In this document: positions 1 through 6,655 of the stretch, in pieces
Layout: each line of letters begins with the position of its first letter
Position numbering within the stretch: the first letter of the stretch is position 1
Assembly: GCA_905215945.1 (NCBI GenBank)
Contig: CAJMRZ010000020.1
Location: 1 to 14,707 of the forward strand
Source of the DNA: an uncultured bacterium
GTDB lineage: Bacteria > Actinomycetota > Coriobacteriia > Coriobacteriales > Coriobacteriaceae
Reading direction: 5' to 3'
Length of the DNA: 14,707 nt
The notes under the pieces: generated by a model
The model's input: only the letters and a program-made list of their open reading frames with translations
The model's database searches: none
What the model was told of the DNA's origin: nothing
Position numbers and translations under genes: made by a program

Positions 1-805
1 GCGCTGCCGCCCCGCGCTCGCGCGCCTCGGCAAGCAGCTGCTCCCACAGAGCGGCGTCGTGCAGCTGCCAGCCCTCAAAGCCCCAGCGCTCGCGTGCGGC
101 GCCCGGGGCGCGGTCGGTCAGAATGTTCACGGCCTCCAGCAGCAGACCGCCGCCGGCGCACGAGGCATCGATTAGCGTGGGAAGGGCTTCATTCTCGTAA
201 TCGTCGGCCGTCAACTCGCGCTCGCACAGTGCGGTCCAGCCGACCTGCGCCAGCACCAGGGCGGCGTAGTCGGGGCGCAGCACGTGCGCGCCCTCGCCGG
301 CACGGGTCGCCGCGGGCGGCAGGCGCTTGAACAGCGGGTCGCCCGAAAGGTCCAGGCTGATGCTCGCGCGGCGCTGGCGCAGCGAAAGCAGCAGGTGAAC
401 GTCGGGATCGGCAGCGTCGACATCGGCGCGACGGCCCGTGGTCTCGGCCAGACGGTCGCACAGCGCGTCCTTGGCGCGCAGGGCCGAGAAGCGCGTGTTG
501 CGCAGCTGCTCGGTCACGCCGCGGGCGGTGATGGCGATGGTGGCGCCGGGGCGGATGATGGTCTCCCAGGTGATGTCGTAAACGCTATCGTACAGCTCGT
601 CGGCATCCTGCGCCTCAAAGCGCCCGAGCACCACGAACACACGGCTCGCCAGGCGCGACCACAGACAGGCGCGGTAGCCTTCTTCGAGCTCGCCCTCAAA
701 TGTAGCGCGGCCCTTCAGCCGACGAACCTGCGAAAGCCCGAGGCGTTTAAGCTCATCGGCGAGTGCGGACTCAAAGCCCTCGGGGCAGCTTGCGTAAAAT
801 TCCAT
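1..805 (-). CDS. rlmL: 23S rRNA guanine methyltransferase RlmL (RlmKL type), N-terminal part, cut by window edge
   Basis: The frame is open from the ATG at 805 to the left edge, giving 268 residues. The family methylates G2445 of 23S rRNA (N2) in the cytoplasm; in many bacteria it is fused to RlmK, which makes m7G2069. The N-terminus (MEFYASCPEGFESALADEL) and the following THUMP-like region match E. coli RlmL block by block: WSRLASRVFV, PGATIAITARGV, RNTRFSALRAKDA, ISLDLSGDPLFKR, TDRAPG and RWGFEGW. The methyltransferase fold begins near residue 205. Motif I reads DASCAGGG (residues 213-220), where E. coli has DPMCGSGT, and the preceding API.E.LAA segment is replaced by VLRPDYAALVL. The SD is AGAGAGG six bases before the ATG. 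Whether the RlmK half follows lies outside the window. Family identity is secure; activity of this domain is less certain because of motif I. Confidence 0.88.
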   Translation of the reverse strand, partial: MEFYASCPEGFESALADELKRLGLSQVRRLKGRATFEGELEEGYRACLWSRLASRVFVVLGRFEAQDADELYDSVYDITWETIIRPGATIAITARGVTEQLRNTRFSALRAKDALCDRLAETTGRRADVDAADPDVHLLLSLRQRRASISLDLSGDPLFKRLPPAATRAGEGAHVLRPDYAALVLAQVGWTALCERELTADDYENEALPTLIDASCAGGGLLLEAVNILTDRAPGAARERWGFEGWQLHDAALWEQLLAEARERGAAA

Positions 806-832
806 GGGTGACCTCTCTGGTTGCGTCGCTCC

Positions 833-838
833 ATTATA
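833..838 (-). promoter_or_regulatory. -10 hexamer for rlmL
   Basis: Read on the minus strand, this is a perfect TATAAT. It would start transcription about 20 bases before the rlmL ATG. No good -35 hexamer lies 16-18 bases upstream, so this is a partial match only. The plus strand over the same bases (TATGAT) could serve the divergent HAD gene, also without a clear -35. Confidence 0.4.
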
Positions 839-880
839 TGATGGAAACTTCGTTTACTCTCCCCCCCGAAAGGAACCCAT

Positions 881-1708
881 ATGATTGATGCGTGCCCCGA
901 TTCCGCCGTGCTCTTTTTTGACGTGGACGGCACGCTGACGTCGTTCGATCCCGACAACATGACCGACAAGGACTTTTCGGCGGTTCGCCCCTCGCAGGCG
1001 GTCGTTGAGGCGTTTCATCGTCTGCGCGACGCGGGACACAAGGCGTTTATCTGCACGGGTCGCCCCCTGTGGCTCATCGCCGATAGCTTGCGTGCGCTCG
1101 ACCCCGCGGGCGTCGTTGCCATGGCGGGGTCGACGCTCGAGGTCGAGGGCCGCGTGGTGCATGAGGACTGCTTTGACGAAGACATTGTTGAGGAGCTTGC
1201 ACGCCGTATGGCCGCGGCAGGGATTGAAGCCTTTTTCGAGACCAACGTGGCTACTTTTGCCCTGGAACCCGCGGGTGTTGAGCAGTCGTCTCTGATTGGC
1301 ACTTCTGTGGTGCACAGCACCGAGGAAATGCGCGTCGACGGCCGTCTGCGCGTGGGCAAGGTAGGCATCGTCGCGAGCGACCTGGCTCGCGTAGCCAACG
1401 ATGATGGCTTTATCGATCGCGAGTTTGAGCTGTGCAACACCGGTGGTCAGAATCGCGAGCTGAGCCCCAAGGGCATCGACAAGGGCGTGGGCGTGGCGCG
1501 AGCGCTGGAATACCTGGGTCGCACCGGCAACGCACGCACCTTTGGCTTCGGCGATTCGGGTAACGACCTGGGCATGCTCGCTGCGGTCGAGACGGCTGTC
1601 GCCATGGGCAACGCCATGCCTGAGGTCAAGGCGGTCGCCGACTACGTGACCGACGATGTCGCACACGACGGCACCGTCACAGCGATGCAGCATTTCGGCC
1701 TCATCTAA
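881..1708 (+). CDS. HAD-superfamily phosphatase (Cof-like, subclass IIB)
   Basis: This 275-residue cytoplasmic protein is expected to hydrolyse small phosphorylated metabolites such as sugar phosphates or nucleotides. All four HAD motifs are visible: FFDVDGTL with nucleophile D14 and acid/base D16; CTGRP with T59; a conserved lysine in the K197/K201 segment (SPKGIDKGVG); and the metal-binding GDSGNDLGML with D225 and D229. The cap lies between motifs II and III, as in the Cof-type IIB group, and the length is typical. The start is supported by GAAAGGA seven bases upstream; a run of seven C lies just before it. The gene diverges from rlmL. It is followed after 193 bp by the transaldolase on the same strand, far enough for separate promoters. 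The substrate is not predictable from sequence. Confidence 0.88.
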   Translation: MIDACPDSAVLFFDVDGTLTSFDPDNMTDKDFSAVRPSQAVVEAFHRLRDAGHKAFICTGRPLWLIADSLRALDPAGVVAMAGSTLEVEGRVVHEDCFDEDIVEELARRMAAAGIEAFFETNVATFALEPAGVEQSSLIGTSVVHSTEEMRVDGRLRVGKVGIVASDLARVANDDGFIDREFELCNTGGQNRELSPKGIDKGVGVARALEYLGRTGNARTFGFGDSGNDLGMLAAVETAVAMGNAMPEVKAVADYVTDDVAHDGTVTAMQHFGLI

Positions 1709-1769
1709 TGAATCCCGCGTTCTGACGTTTGCTCAAACTGCGACTCTTTGCTTTTGCATGCTCAATCGA

Positions 1770-1865
1770 TTTATCAATCCAAACACTGAGGTGTTTATAC
1801 CGTTCGCCGAGAAGATAAAAAACCGCAGTTCACGCCTTGATAAACGTAGGTAAAGTGTTTAGCAG
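1770..1865 (+). promoter_or_regulatory. AT-rich upstream region of the transaldolase, with possible promoter and inverted repeats
   Basis: The 193-bp gap before the transaldolase is clearly more AT-rich than its flanks. TTTATCAA (1770-1777) and TTGATAAA (1837-1844) are perfect inverted copies. AAACAC/GTGTTT (1781-1796) forms a small palindrome, and GTGTTTA recurs at 1855-1861. TTGATA (1837-1842) followed 17 bases later by TAGCAG (1860-1865) is a possible sigma-70-like promoter, but its -10 is weak. I see control-region character here but cannot name a regulator. Confidence 0.35.
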
Positions 1866-1901
1866 TTTATCGGCCGTATGCTAACGAAAGGAATCAGGCA
1901 G

Positions 1902-2606
1902 ATGGCAATCAAGGTGTTCGCTGACGGTGCAAACCTCGAAGGCATGCTCGACATGTACGAGAACGGCAACGTTCAGGGTTTCACGACCAACCCGTCCCTT
2001 ATGAAGAAGGGCGGCGTGATGGATTACCGCGCGTTTGCCAAAGAGGTCCTGGCTCACATCACCGATGTGTCCGTCTCGTTTGAGGTCTTTGCCGACGACG
2101 TCGAGACCATGGAGGTCGAGGCCCGCGAGATCGCTACCTGGGCCGAGAACGTCTACGTCAAAATTCCGTGCGTGACCACCAAGGGCGAGTCCACCGCCGA
2201 GCTGGTGCGCAAGCTTTCGGCCGACGGCATCAAGGTCAACGTTACCACCATCTTTACGCCTACGCAGGTTGATGAGATGGTCGAGGCCGTCGACGCCGAG
2301 ACGCCGTCCATCATCTCGCTCTTTGCCGGCCGCATCGCCGATACCGGCGTCGACCCCATTCCGTTTATGACGGAGTCGGTCAAGAAGGCCGCCGCAAAGC
2401 CCAACTGCGAGGTCCTGTGGGCGTCCACGCGCGAGCTCATCAACATTTACCAGGCCGAGGCCTGCGGTTGCCAGATCATTACGGTGCCCAACAGCATCCT
2501 GGCCAAGCGGAAGAACATCGGTCGCGACCCGTACGAGGTCTCGCTCGACACCGTCCGCGGCTTTGCCAAGGATATCGCCGCTTTGGGCTTCCATATTCTG
2601 CCGTAA
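1902..2606 (+). CDS. Transaldolase, TalC/MipB (fructose-6-phosphate aldolase-like) family
   Basis: This 234-residue protein of the small transaldolase family moves a dihydroxyacetone unit between sugar phosphates in the non-oxidative pentose phosphate pathway through a lysine Schiff base. Visible marks are D8 in FADGAN, the TTNPSL motif at 28-33, the Schiff-base lysine K87 in YVKIP, and AGRIADTG at 142-149. Residues that separate true transaldolases from F6P aldolase favour transaldolase: E61 (SFEVFA) where E. coli FSA has Gln, and F141 (SLFAGR) where FSA has Tyr. I chose the ATG at 1902 because GAAAGGAAT precedes it by about nine bases and family proteins start just there. The upstream in-frame ATG at 1878 has no such site and would overlap it. 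It is a single gene followed by a long 3' region. Confidence 0.9.
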   Translation: MAIKVFADGANLEGMLDMYENGNVQGFTTNPSLMKKGGVMDYRAFAKEVLAHITDVSVSFEVFADDVETMEVEAREIATWAENVYVKIPCVTTKGESTAELVRKLSADGIKVNVTTIFTPTQVDEMVEAVDAETPSIISLFAGRIADTGVDPIPFMTESVKKAAAKPNCEVLWASTRELINIYQAEACGCQIITVPNSILAKRKNIGRDPYEVSLDTVRGFAKDIAALGFHILP

Positions 2607-2636
2607 CGCGAACACTGGCTACGCCGCGGGCTGCTC

Positions 2637-2708
2637 GCCCCGGCCTTTCCTTTCCCTATCGCTCACGCGCTCCGCGAGGGTCGCGCTAGGCAAAGGAAAG
2701 GCCGGGGC
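2637..2708. repeat. Long inverted repeat / hairpin downstream of the transaldolase
   Basis: Two 25-base arms (2637-2661 and 2684-2708) are reverse complements with two mismatches, around a GC-rich 22-base centre. No T-run follows on either strand, so it is not an ordinary intrinsic terminator. It could be a dispersed extragenic palindrome or an mRNA 3'-end stabiliser. Confidence 0.6.
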
Positions 2709-2730
2709 TGCTGGCACGAGCTTGCCAGCA
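2709..2730. repeat. Small perfect hairpin (TGCTGGCA arms)
   Basis: TGCTGGCA (2709-2716) and TGCCAGCA (2723-2730) are exact reverse complements with a six-base loop. It directly abuts the larger hairpin on its left and the transaldolase-like relic on its right. No T-run follows. Confidence 0.5.
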
Positions 2731-2732
2731 AG

Positions 2733-2759
2733 TTGGCGCTTGGCTTCTATATCCTGCCG
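2733..2759 (+). pseudogene. Apparent relic of a transaldolase C-terminus
   Basis: Read in frame, this stretch gives LALGFYILP followed by TGG. The intact gene 130 bases upstream ends AALGFHILP then TAA. Over the last eight codons the two differ at five bases, four of them silent and one changing His to Tyr, which is the pattern of two diverged coding copies. No further homology is visible upstream of it, where the hairpins begin. I read it as the tail of a lost second transaldolase copy or a recombination scar. Confidence 0.45.
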
Positions 2760-2762
2760 TGG

Positions 2763-2983
2763 GCAAAGGTACCCCCGCCTGCGCCGTGCAAAATTGAGAG
2801 TATTCAGCAAGGTAAAGGTCTTTATCAGTTAACCGAAGCATGGAACGGCCCCCGTTTTGGCTCTGACGACGCTAAAACGGGGGCTGTTTTTGCTTTTTCG
2901 CCTCTGAGGGGCATCCGGAACGGCGGAATTTGCAGAATACTCGCGATTTTACACGTCGCTGCAGGGGGTACCCCTGCTTTGGC
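2763..2983. repeat. Imperfect inverted repeat flanking the terminator
   Basis: The sequence at 2763-2810 and the reverse complement of 2930-2983 align over about 47 positions. They share GGTACCCCC, then CGTG.AAAAT, then GAGTATTC.GCAA, with a small insertion in one copy. In frame, both give short peptides of the form NT..F.RR.RGY on opposite strands, which explains spurious small reading frames here. The right arm stops three bases before the tex stop codon. The pair may be two copies of a dispersed intergenic element. Confidence 0.5.
2848..2890 (+). terminator. Intrinsic terminator after the transaldolase region
   Basis: Arms at 2848-2861 (GCCCCCGTTTTGGC) and 2871-2884 (GCTAAAACGGGGGC) pair over 14 bases with one G-T wobble and a nine-base loop, followed by TGTTTTTGCTTTTT. 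It lacks a T-run on the minus strand, so it mainly ends plus-strand transcription, about 240 bases beyond the transaldolase stop and before convergent tex. Confidence 0.8.
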
Positions 2984-2986
2984 GGT

Positions 2987-5134
2987 TTACTTCCCCTGCA
3001 CCATGGTGAGGGAGATCTTCTTGCGGTCGCGATCGACCTTTTCAACCCACACCTTGACCGTGTCACCGACGCGCACCACGTCGCTCGGGTGCTTGACAAA
3101 GCGGTTGGCCAGTTTGGAGATGTGCACGAGGCCGTCCTGGTGCACGCCCACGTCGACGAAGGCACCAAAGTCGACGACGTTGCGCACCGTGCCCTTGAGC
3201 TCCATGCCGGGCTCCAGGTCGTCGATGGAAAGCGCTGAGCGGCTAAAGACCACCTCGGGCGCGTCGTCGCGCGGGTCGCGACCGGGCTTCTTGAGCTCGT
3301 TGACAATGTCGATGAGCGTGAGGGTGCCGCAGTCCAGGTCGCTTGCCAGCGCCGAGATGCTGCCTAGGCGGCGCTCGATGTCGGGCACGCCGCCGCGGCT
3401 GAGCTCGCTTGATTTAACGCCGGCGCGCTCCAGGACGGCCGCGGCCACCTCGTAGCTCTCGGGGTGGACGCTTGTCGCGTCGAGCGGGTTCTTGCCGCCG
3501 CTGATGCGCAGGAAACCCGCGGCGTTGAGGTATGCCTTGGGTCCCAGCTTGGGGACCTTCTTGAGCTGGCGGCGATCGGTAAAGGCGCCGTTTTCCTCGC
3601 GGTAGGCCACGATGTTTTTGGCCACGCTCGGCGTGATGCCCGATACATATCCCAGCAGGCTCGCGCTTGCGGTGTTGACGTCGACGCCCACGCGGTTGAC
3701 GACGTCCTCCACCACATGGCCCAACGTGCGCGAAAGCTCGGCCTGGTCAAGGTCGTGCTGGTACTGGCCAACGCCGATGGACTGGGGCGGGATCTTGACG
3801 AGCTCTGCCAGCGGGTCTTGCAGGCGGCGGCCCAGGCTCATGGCGCCACGCACGGTGACGTCCAAGTCGGGATACTCCTGGCTGGCGAGTTCGGAAGCCG
3901 AGTACACCGACGCGCCGGTTTCGTTAACGATGGTGTAGCGAAGGCTGGGCGCCTGCTCGGCAATGAACTCCGAGACGACTTCCTCGGTCTCGCGGCTGGC
4001 GGTGCCGTTGCCGATGACGATGGTGTTGACGCCGTCCTTCTTGACGAGGCGGGCGAGCTCGCGCTTGGTGCCGGCGACGTCGTGGCGCGGCTTGGTGGGA
4101 TAGACCACGCCGTGGTCGAGCAGCTTGCCGGTCTCGTCCATGACGGCGACCTTGCAGCCGGTGCGGTAGCCCGGATCGAGCGCGAGCACGCGGGCGCCGC
4201 GCACGGGGCGCGCCGAGAGCAAGCCCTCGAGATTCTTGGCAAAGACGTTGATGGCCTCGGTCTGGGCGCGAACGGTGAGCTTGGCGCGGGCCTCGCGCTC
4301 CAGCGAGGGGGCCATGAGGCGCTTGTAACCGTCGGCGATGGCGGCGTCAAAGACGGGCGCGAAGACGCCCTGGCGTCGGGGCCAACGGCTGCCGAGGCAT
4401 GCCGTGGCGGCAGCGCCGTCGACGTTCACGCGCACGCGGAGCTTGCCCTCGCGCTCACCGCGGTCGATAGCCAACACACGGTGGTTGGGTATACGGCGCA
4501 GCGGCTCGTCAAAGTTGTAGTAGGGCTCGTAGGGAGTCTTCTCCGTGGGATCGGTAGCCTCGACAATGATATCGGCGGTGTTTTGCGTAAAGGCGCGCAG
4601 GTCGGCGACGTTCTCGGGGTCTTCGGCCACCGTCTCGGCAACGATGTCGGCGGCGCCGGCGAGCGCCTTCTCGGGTGTGTCGAAGCCGGCCTCCTCGTTG
4701 ACGTATGCCGCGGCGGTGTCGAGCGCGCTGCCCTTGGCCGAGGCCTGCATGATGATCATGTTGGCAAGCGGCTCCAGGCCTGCCTCGCGGGCCTTCTGTG
4801 CGCGGGTCATGCGCTTTTTGCGGTAGGGCTTGTAGAGGTCCTCAACACGTTGGATCTGCGTGGCTTCGCGAATCTGCTGCTCAAGCTCTGGCGTAAGTTT
4901 GCCCTGGGCGTCGATGAGCAGAATGACGTCCTCTTTGCGCTGCTCAAGATTGCGCAGATAAGACAGGCGCTCGTCGAGTGCGCGCAGGGCGACGTCGTCC
5001 ATGCCGCCCGTTGCTTCCTTGCGGTAGCGCGAGATAAAGGGGATGGTGTTGCCCTCGTCGATGAGCTTGACGGCCGCCTCGATGTTGGCGGCCTTAAGGT
5101 TGAGCTCGCGGGCAAGCTGGGCGATAAGATCCAT
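2987..5134 (-). CDS. tex: RNA-binding transcription accessory protein Tex
   Basis: This 715-residue protein has the complete Tex layout. The N-terminal helical Tex domain includes IPFISRYRKEATGG and YKPYRKKRMTRAQKAREAGLE. The YqgF/RNase H-like domain starts near 313 (VLALDPGYRTGCKVAV). The helix-hairpin-helix region lies at about 491-545 (GYVSGITPSVAKNIV, then LGPKAYLNAAGFLRI). A C-terminal S1 domain covers 644-715 (GTVRNVVDFGAFVDVG, then HQDGLVHISKLA). Family members bind nucleic acid and affect transcription and expression of virulence or toxin genes; the exact role is unsettled. The frame is open further upstream, but the start at 5134 has AAGGAG four bases before it and matches the family N-terminus (MDLIAQLARELNL). 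It is convergent with the transaldolase and stands alone. Confidence 0.95.
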   Translation of the reverse strand: MDLIAQLARELNLKAANIEAAVKLIDEGNTIPFISRYRKEATGGMDDVALRALDERLSYLRNLEQRKEDVILLIDAQGKLTPELEQQIREATQIQRVEDLYKPYRKKRMTRAQKAREAGLEPLANMIIMQASAKGSALDTAAAYVNEEAGFDTPEKALAGAADIVAETVAEDPENVADLRAFTQNTADIIVEATDPTEKTPYEPYYNFDEPLRRIPNHRVLAIDRGEREGKLRVRVNVDGAAATACLGSRWPRRQGVFAPVFDAAIADGYKRLMAPSLEREARAKLTVRAQTEAINVFAKNLEGLLSARPVRGARVLALDPGYRTGCKVAVMDETGKLLDHGVVYPTKPRHDVAGTKRELARLVKKDGVNTIVIGNGTASRETEEVVSEFIAEQAPSLRYTIVNETGASVYSASELASQEYPDLDVTVRGAMSLGRRLQDPLAELVKIPPQSIGVGQYQHDLDQAELSRTLGHVVEDVVNRVGVDVNTASASLLGYVSGITPSVAKNIVAYREENGAFTDRRQLKKVPKLGPKAYLNAAGFLRISGGKNPLDATSVHPESYEVAAAVLERAGVKSSELSRGGVPDIERRLGSISALASDLDCGTLTLIDIVNELKKPGRDPRDDAPEVVFSRSALSIDDLEPGMELKGTVRNVVDFGAFVDVGVHQDGLVHISKLANRFVKHPSDVVRVGDTVKVWVEKVDRDRKKISLTMVQGK

Positions 5135-5216
5135 GGGACTCCTTGCGTTTAAGGTGCGTTTGCAGCACAGGGCTACCAAGGATACCACCCGTCCCAAAAG
5201 ACTGTTTTGGAGCCGC

Positions 5217-5376
5217 GCCACGAAAACGACCCGTCTACTACGTTTGAACCGCATGGGTCGACCGTACCTGGGTTTTCCGAAAATCGACAAGCCGGTTACC
5301 TGCGGTTTTTATTTCGCGAAATTCGGCATGGTTGAGGGTGGTCGGTTAAACGTAGTAGATAGGCCCATTTCGTGGC
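5217..5376. repeat. Inverted repeat with ~35-bp arms in the tex upstream region
   Basis: The arm at 5217-5251 and the reverse complement of 5343-5376 match at about 29 of 34 positions with one gap; both begin GCCACGAAA and contain TCTACTACGTTT. The 91-base centre holds smaller palindromes: TTTTCCGAAAA at 5274-5284 and a perfect ATTTCGCGAAAT at 5311-5322. The rest of the gene-free stretch 5135-5545 contains the tex ribosome site, the terminator at 5439-5473 and no coding frame I trust. It may be a small mobile or dispersed extragenic element, or a large operator for tex. Confidence 0.55.
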
Positions 5377-5438
5377 GAACGAACCAAGCTGAGGCACAAA
5401 ATAGCCCCCGTCCCAGAAAAATCATAACCAATGTAGTC

Positions 5439-5473
5439 AAAAAGCCCCACGGGCAGGAGGCTGCTCGTGGGGC
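5439..5473 (-). terminator. Intrinsic terminator of the SDR-MFS-Gfo/Idh operon
   Basis: On the minus strand, an 8-bp GCCCCACG/CGTGGGGC stem continues through one wobble pair into a 4-bp inner stem with a four-base loop (5444-5473), and TTTTT follows at once. It lies about 70 bases past the Gfo/Idh stop, at the end of the three-gene operon. Confidence 0.85.
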
Positions 5474-5545
5474 AAAGAAGAGGGGCTTGTTGGCGGCGGG
5501 CCAAGGCGCTCGGCGGGGACTTTGCTGCGGCCCGCTCTTAAGGCA

Positions 5546-6586
5546 TTACAGCTCGACGAGCTGGCCGGTCTCGGCGGCCTCCTTGATGGCGTTAAGCAGC
5601 GTGAGCGTCTTGACGTTATCGGCGGGGGTCACGACGGGTTCGACCTCGCGGCGGACAACCTTCACAAAGTGCTTGAGCTGCATCTTGTGCGGCAGCGCCG
5701 GGTCCACGGCCGGAATCTCCATCTGCAGCGGCTTGTGCCAGTTAGAGGCGCCGTCGTAGGAGAACTGGTGCAGGCGGGGCAGCGAAAGGGCGCCCTTAGT
5801 GCCGCCGATAAAGTAGGCGTCGGCGTCGAAGGGGCGGTACTGCGGATCCTCGCGAGCGGTGGCCTCCCAGTTCCAGGGGCTGGCGGTGGCGTCGGAGATG
5901 GTCATGCTTGCGAGCGCGCCATCGGCAAAACGGACGTTGACCACGGCGGAGTCCTCGGTCTCAAAACCGCGGGCGGCGCTGGACTGCATGCCCTGGACGG
6001 CAACGGGCTCGCCCAACAGATAGCGGAGCAGGTCGACGTCGTGAACCAGGTTGACCAGGATCGGGCCGGCACCCTTCTTGCGGCGCCACTCGACATCGAA
6101 ATACTCGTCATTCTTATAGATCATGTAGTGGAAGCTCGACACGGTGAGCTTGCCCAGCTCGCCAGACTCGATGATCTCCTTGGCCTTGTTGACGAAGGGG
6201 TTGTGGCGACGGTGCTGACCCACGAGCACGGGCACGCCGGCGGTTTCGGCCTCGGCGGCGAAGGCCTGGGCATCCTCCAGGTCGTTGGAGATCGGCTTTT
6301 CGACCAGCGGCACGATGTTGCGCTTCACAGCCTCGCGGGCAACGCCCAGGTGCAGGTCGTTGGGCGTGGCGATGATGACGGCCTCGGGCTTGACCTCGTC
6401 CATCATCTGAGCGGGATCGGTGTAAAACGGCACGCCGGCGGCCTCGGCCGTGGCGCGGGCGCCCTCAAAGGCGTCGGCGATGGCGATGAGCTCGGCCTCG
6501 GGCTCCTCGGTGACAAAGCGGATGTGGTTGCGGCCCATGGCGCCGGCGCCGATAACGGCAATGCGGACGGGGTTGAGCTCAGACAT
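5546..6586 (-). CDS. Gfo/Idh/MocA-family NAD(P)-dependent oxidoreductase
   Basis: This 346-residue cytoplasmic dehydrogenase of the glucose-fructose oxidoreductase/inositol dehydrogenase family oxidises a hydroxyl on a sugar, polyol or cyclitol-type substrate. The N-terminal Rossmann fold is clear from VIGAGAMGRNH (11-21) and D38, which fits NAD preference. EKP at 96-98 holds the catalytic-site lysine K97. GPILVNLVHDVDLLRYL (174-190) corresponds to the family segment carrying the catalytic histidine, H182, and nearby D185. The start is set by AAGGAG five bases upstream. It is the last gene of the operon, 69 bases after the transporter, with a hairpin between them and a terminator after it. 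No specific substrate subfamily can be assigned. Confidence 0.9.
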   Translation of the reverse strand: MSELNPVRIAVIGAGAMGRNHIRFVTEEPEAELIAIADAFEGARATAEAAGVPFYTDPAQMMDEVKPEAVIIATPNDLHLGVAREAVKRNIVPLVEKPISNDLEDAQAFAAEAETAGVPVLVGQHRRHNPFVNKAKEIIESGELGKLTVSSFHYMIYKNDEYFDVEWRRKKGAGPILVNLVHDVDLLRYLLGEPVAVQGMQSSAARGFETEDSAVVNVRFADGALASMTISDATASPWNWEATAREDPQYRPFDADAYFIGGTKGALSLPRLHQFSYDGASNWHKPLQMEIPAVDPALPHKMQLKHFVKVVRREVEPVVTPADNVKTLTLLNAIKEAAETGQLVEL

Positions 6587-6615
6587 TTCGACTCCTTAAT
6601 ACTGGTGACCGGTGG

Positions 6616-6648
6616 GATGCGACAAAGGGGCTGTCCCTTCGTCGCATC
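6616..6648. repeat. Intercistronic hairpin between transporter and Gfo/Idh genes
   Basis: GATGCGACAAAGGG and CCCTTCGTCGCATC form a 14-base stem with one G-T wobble and a five-base loop. No T-run follows in the operon direction, so it is unlikely to stop transcription fully. It may set mRNA stability or relative expression of the two genes. It fills about half of the 69-base gap. Confidence 0.6.
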
Positions 6649-6655
6649 GGTAAAA

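Noticed and set aside
284..811. 175-codon open frame on the plus strand
   Set aside because: Antisense to the rlmL reading frame, whose protein aligns to E. coli RlmL throughout.
861..867. Run of seven C before the HAD gene as a phase-variation tract
   Set aside because: Shorter than usual slippery tracts and located between promoter and ribosome site of a housekeeping-type gene; only the G10 run at 10172 seems convincing.
2733..3455. 240-codon open frame on the plus strand after the transaldolase
   Set aside because: It runs through the terminator, both inverted-repeat arms and antisense into tex; only its first nine residues resemble a real protein, and these are the transaldolase relic.
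3464..5152. 562-codon open frame on the plus strand
   Set aside because: Antisense to tex, which has a full set of domains; the product is low-complexity Gly/Val/Ala/Asp and has no recognisable motif.
5135..5290. 52-residue N-terminal extension of Tex
   Set aside because: The frame is open, but it starts inside the inverted-repeat region, lacks a ribosome site and has no family counterpart; the ATG at 5134 has AAGGAG.
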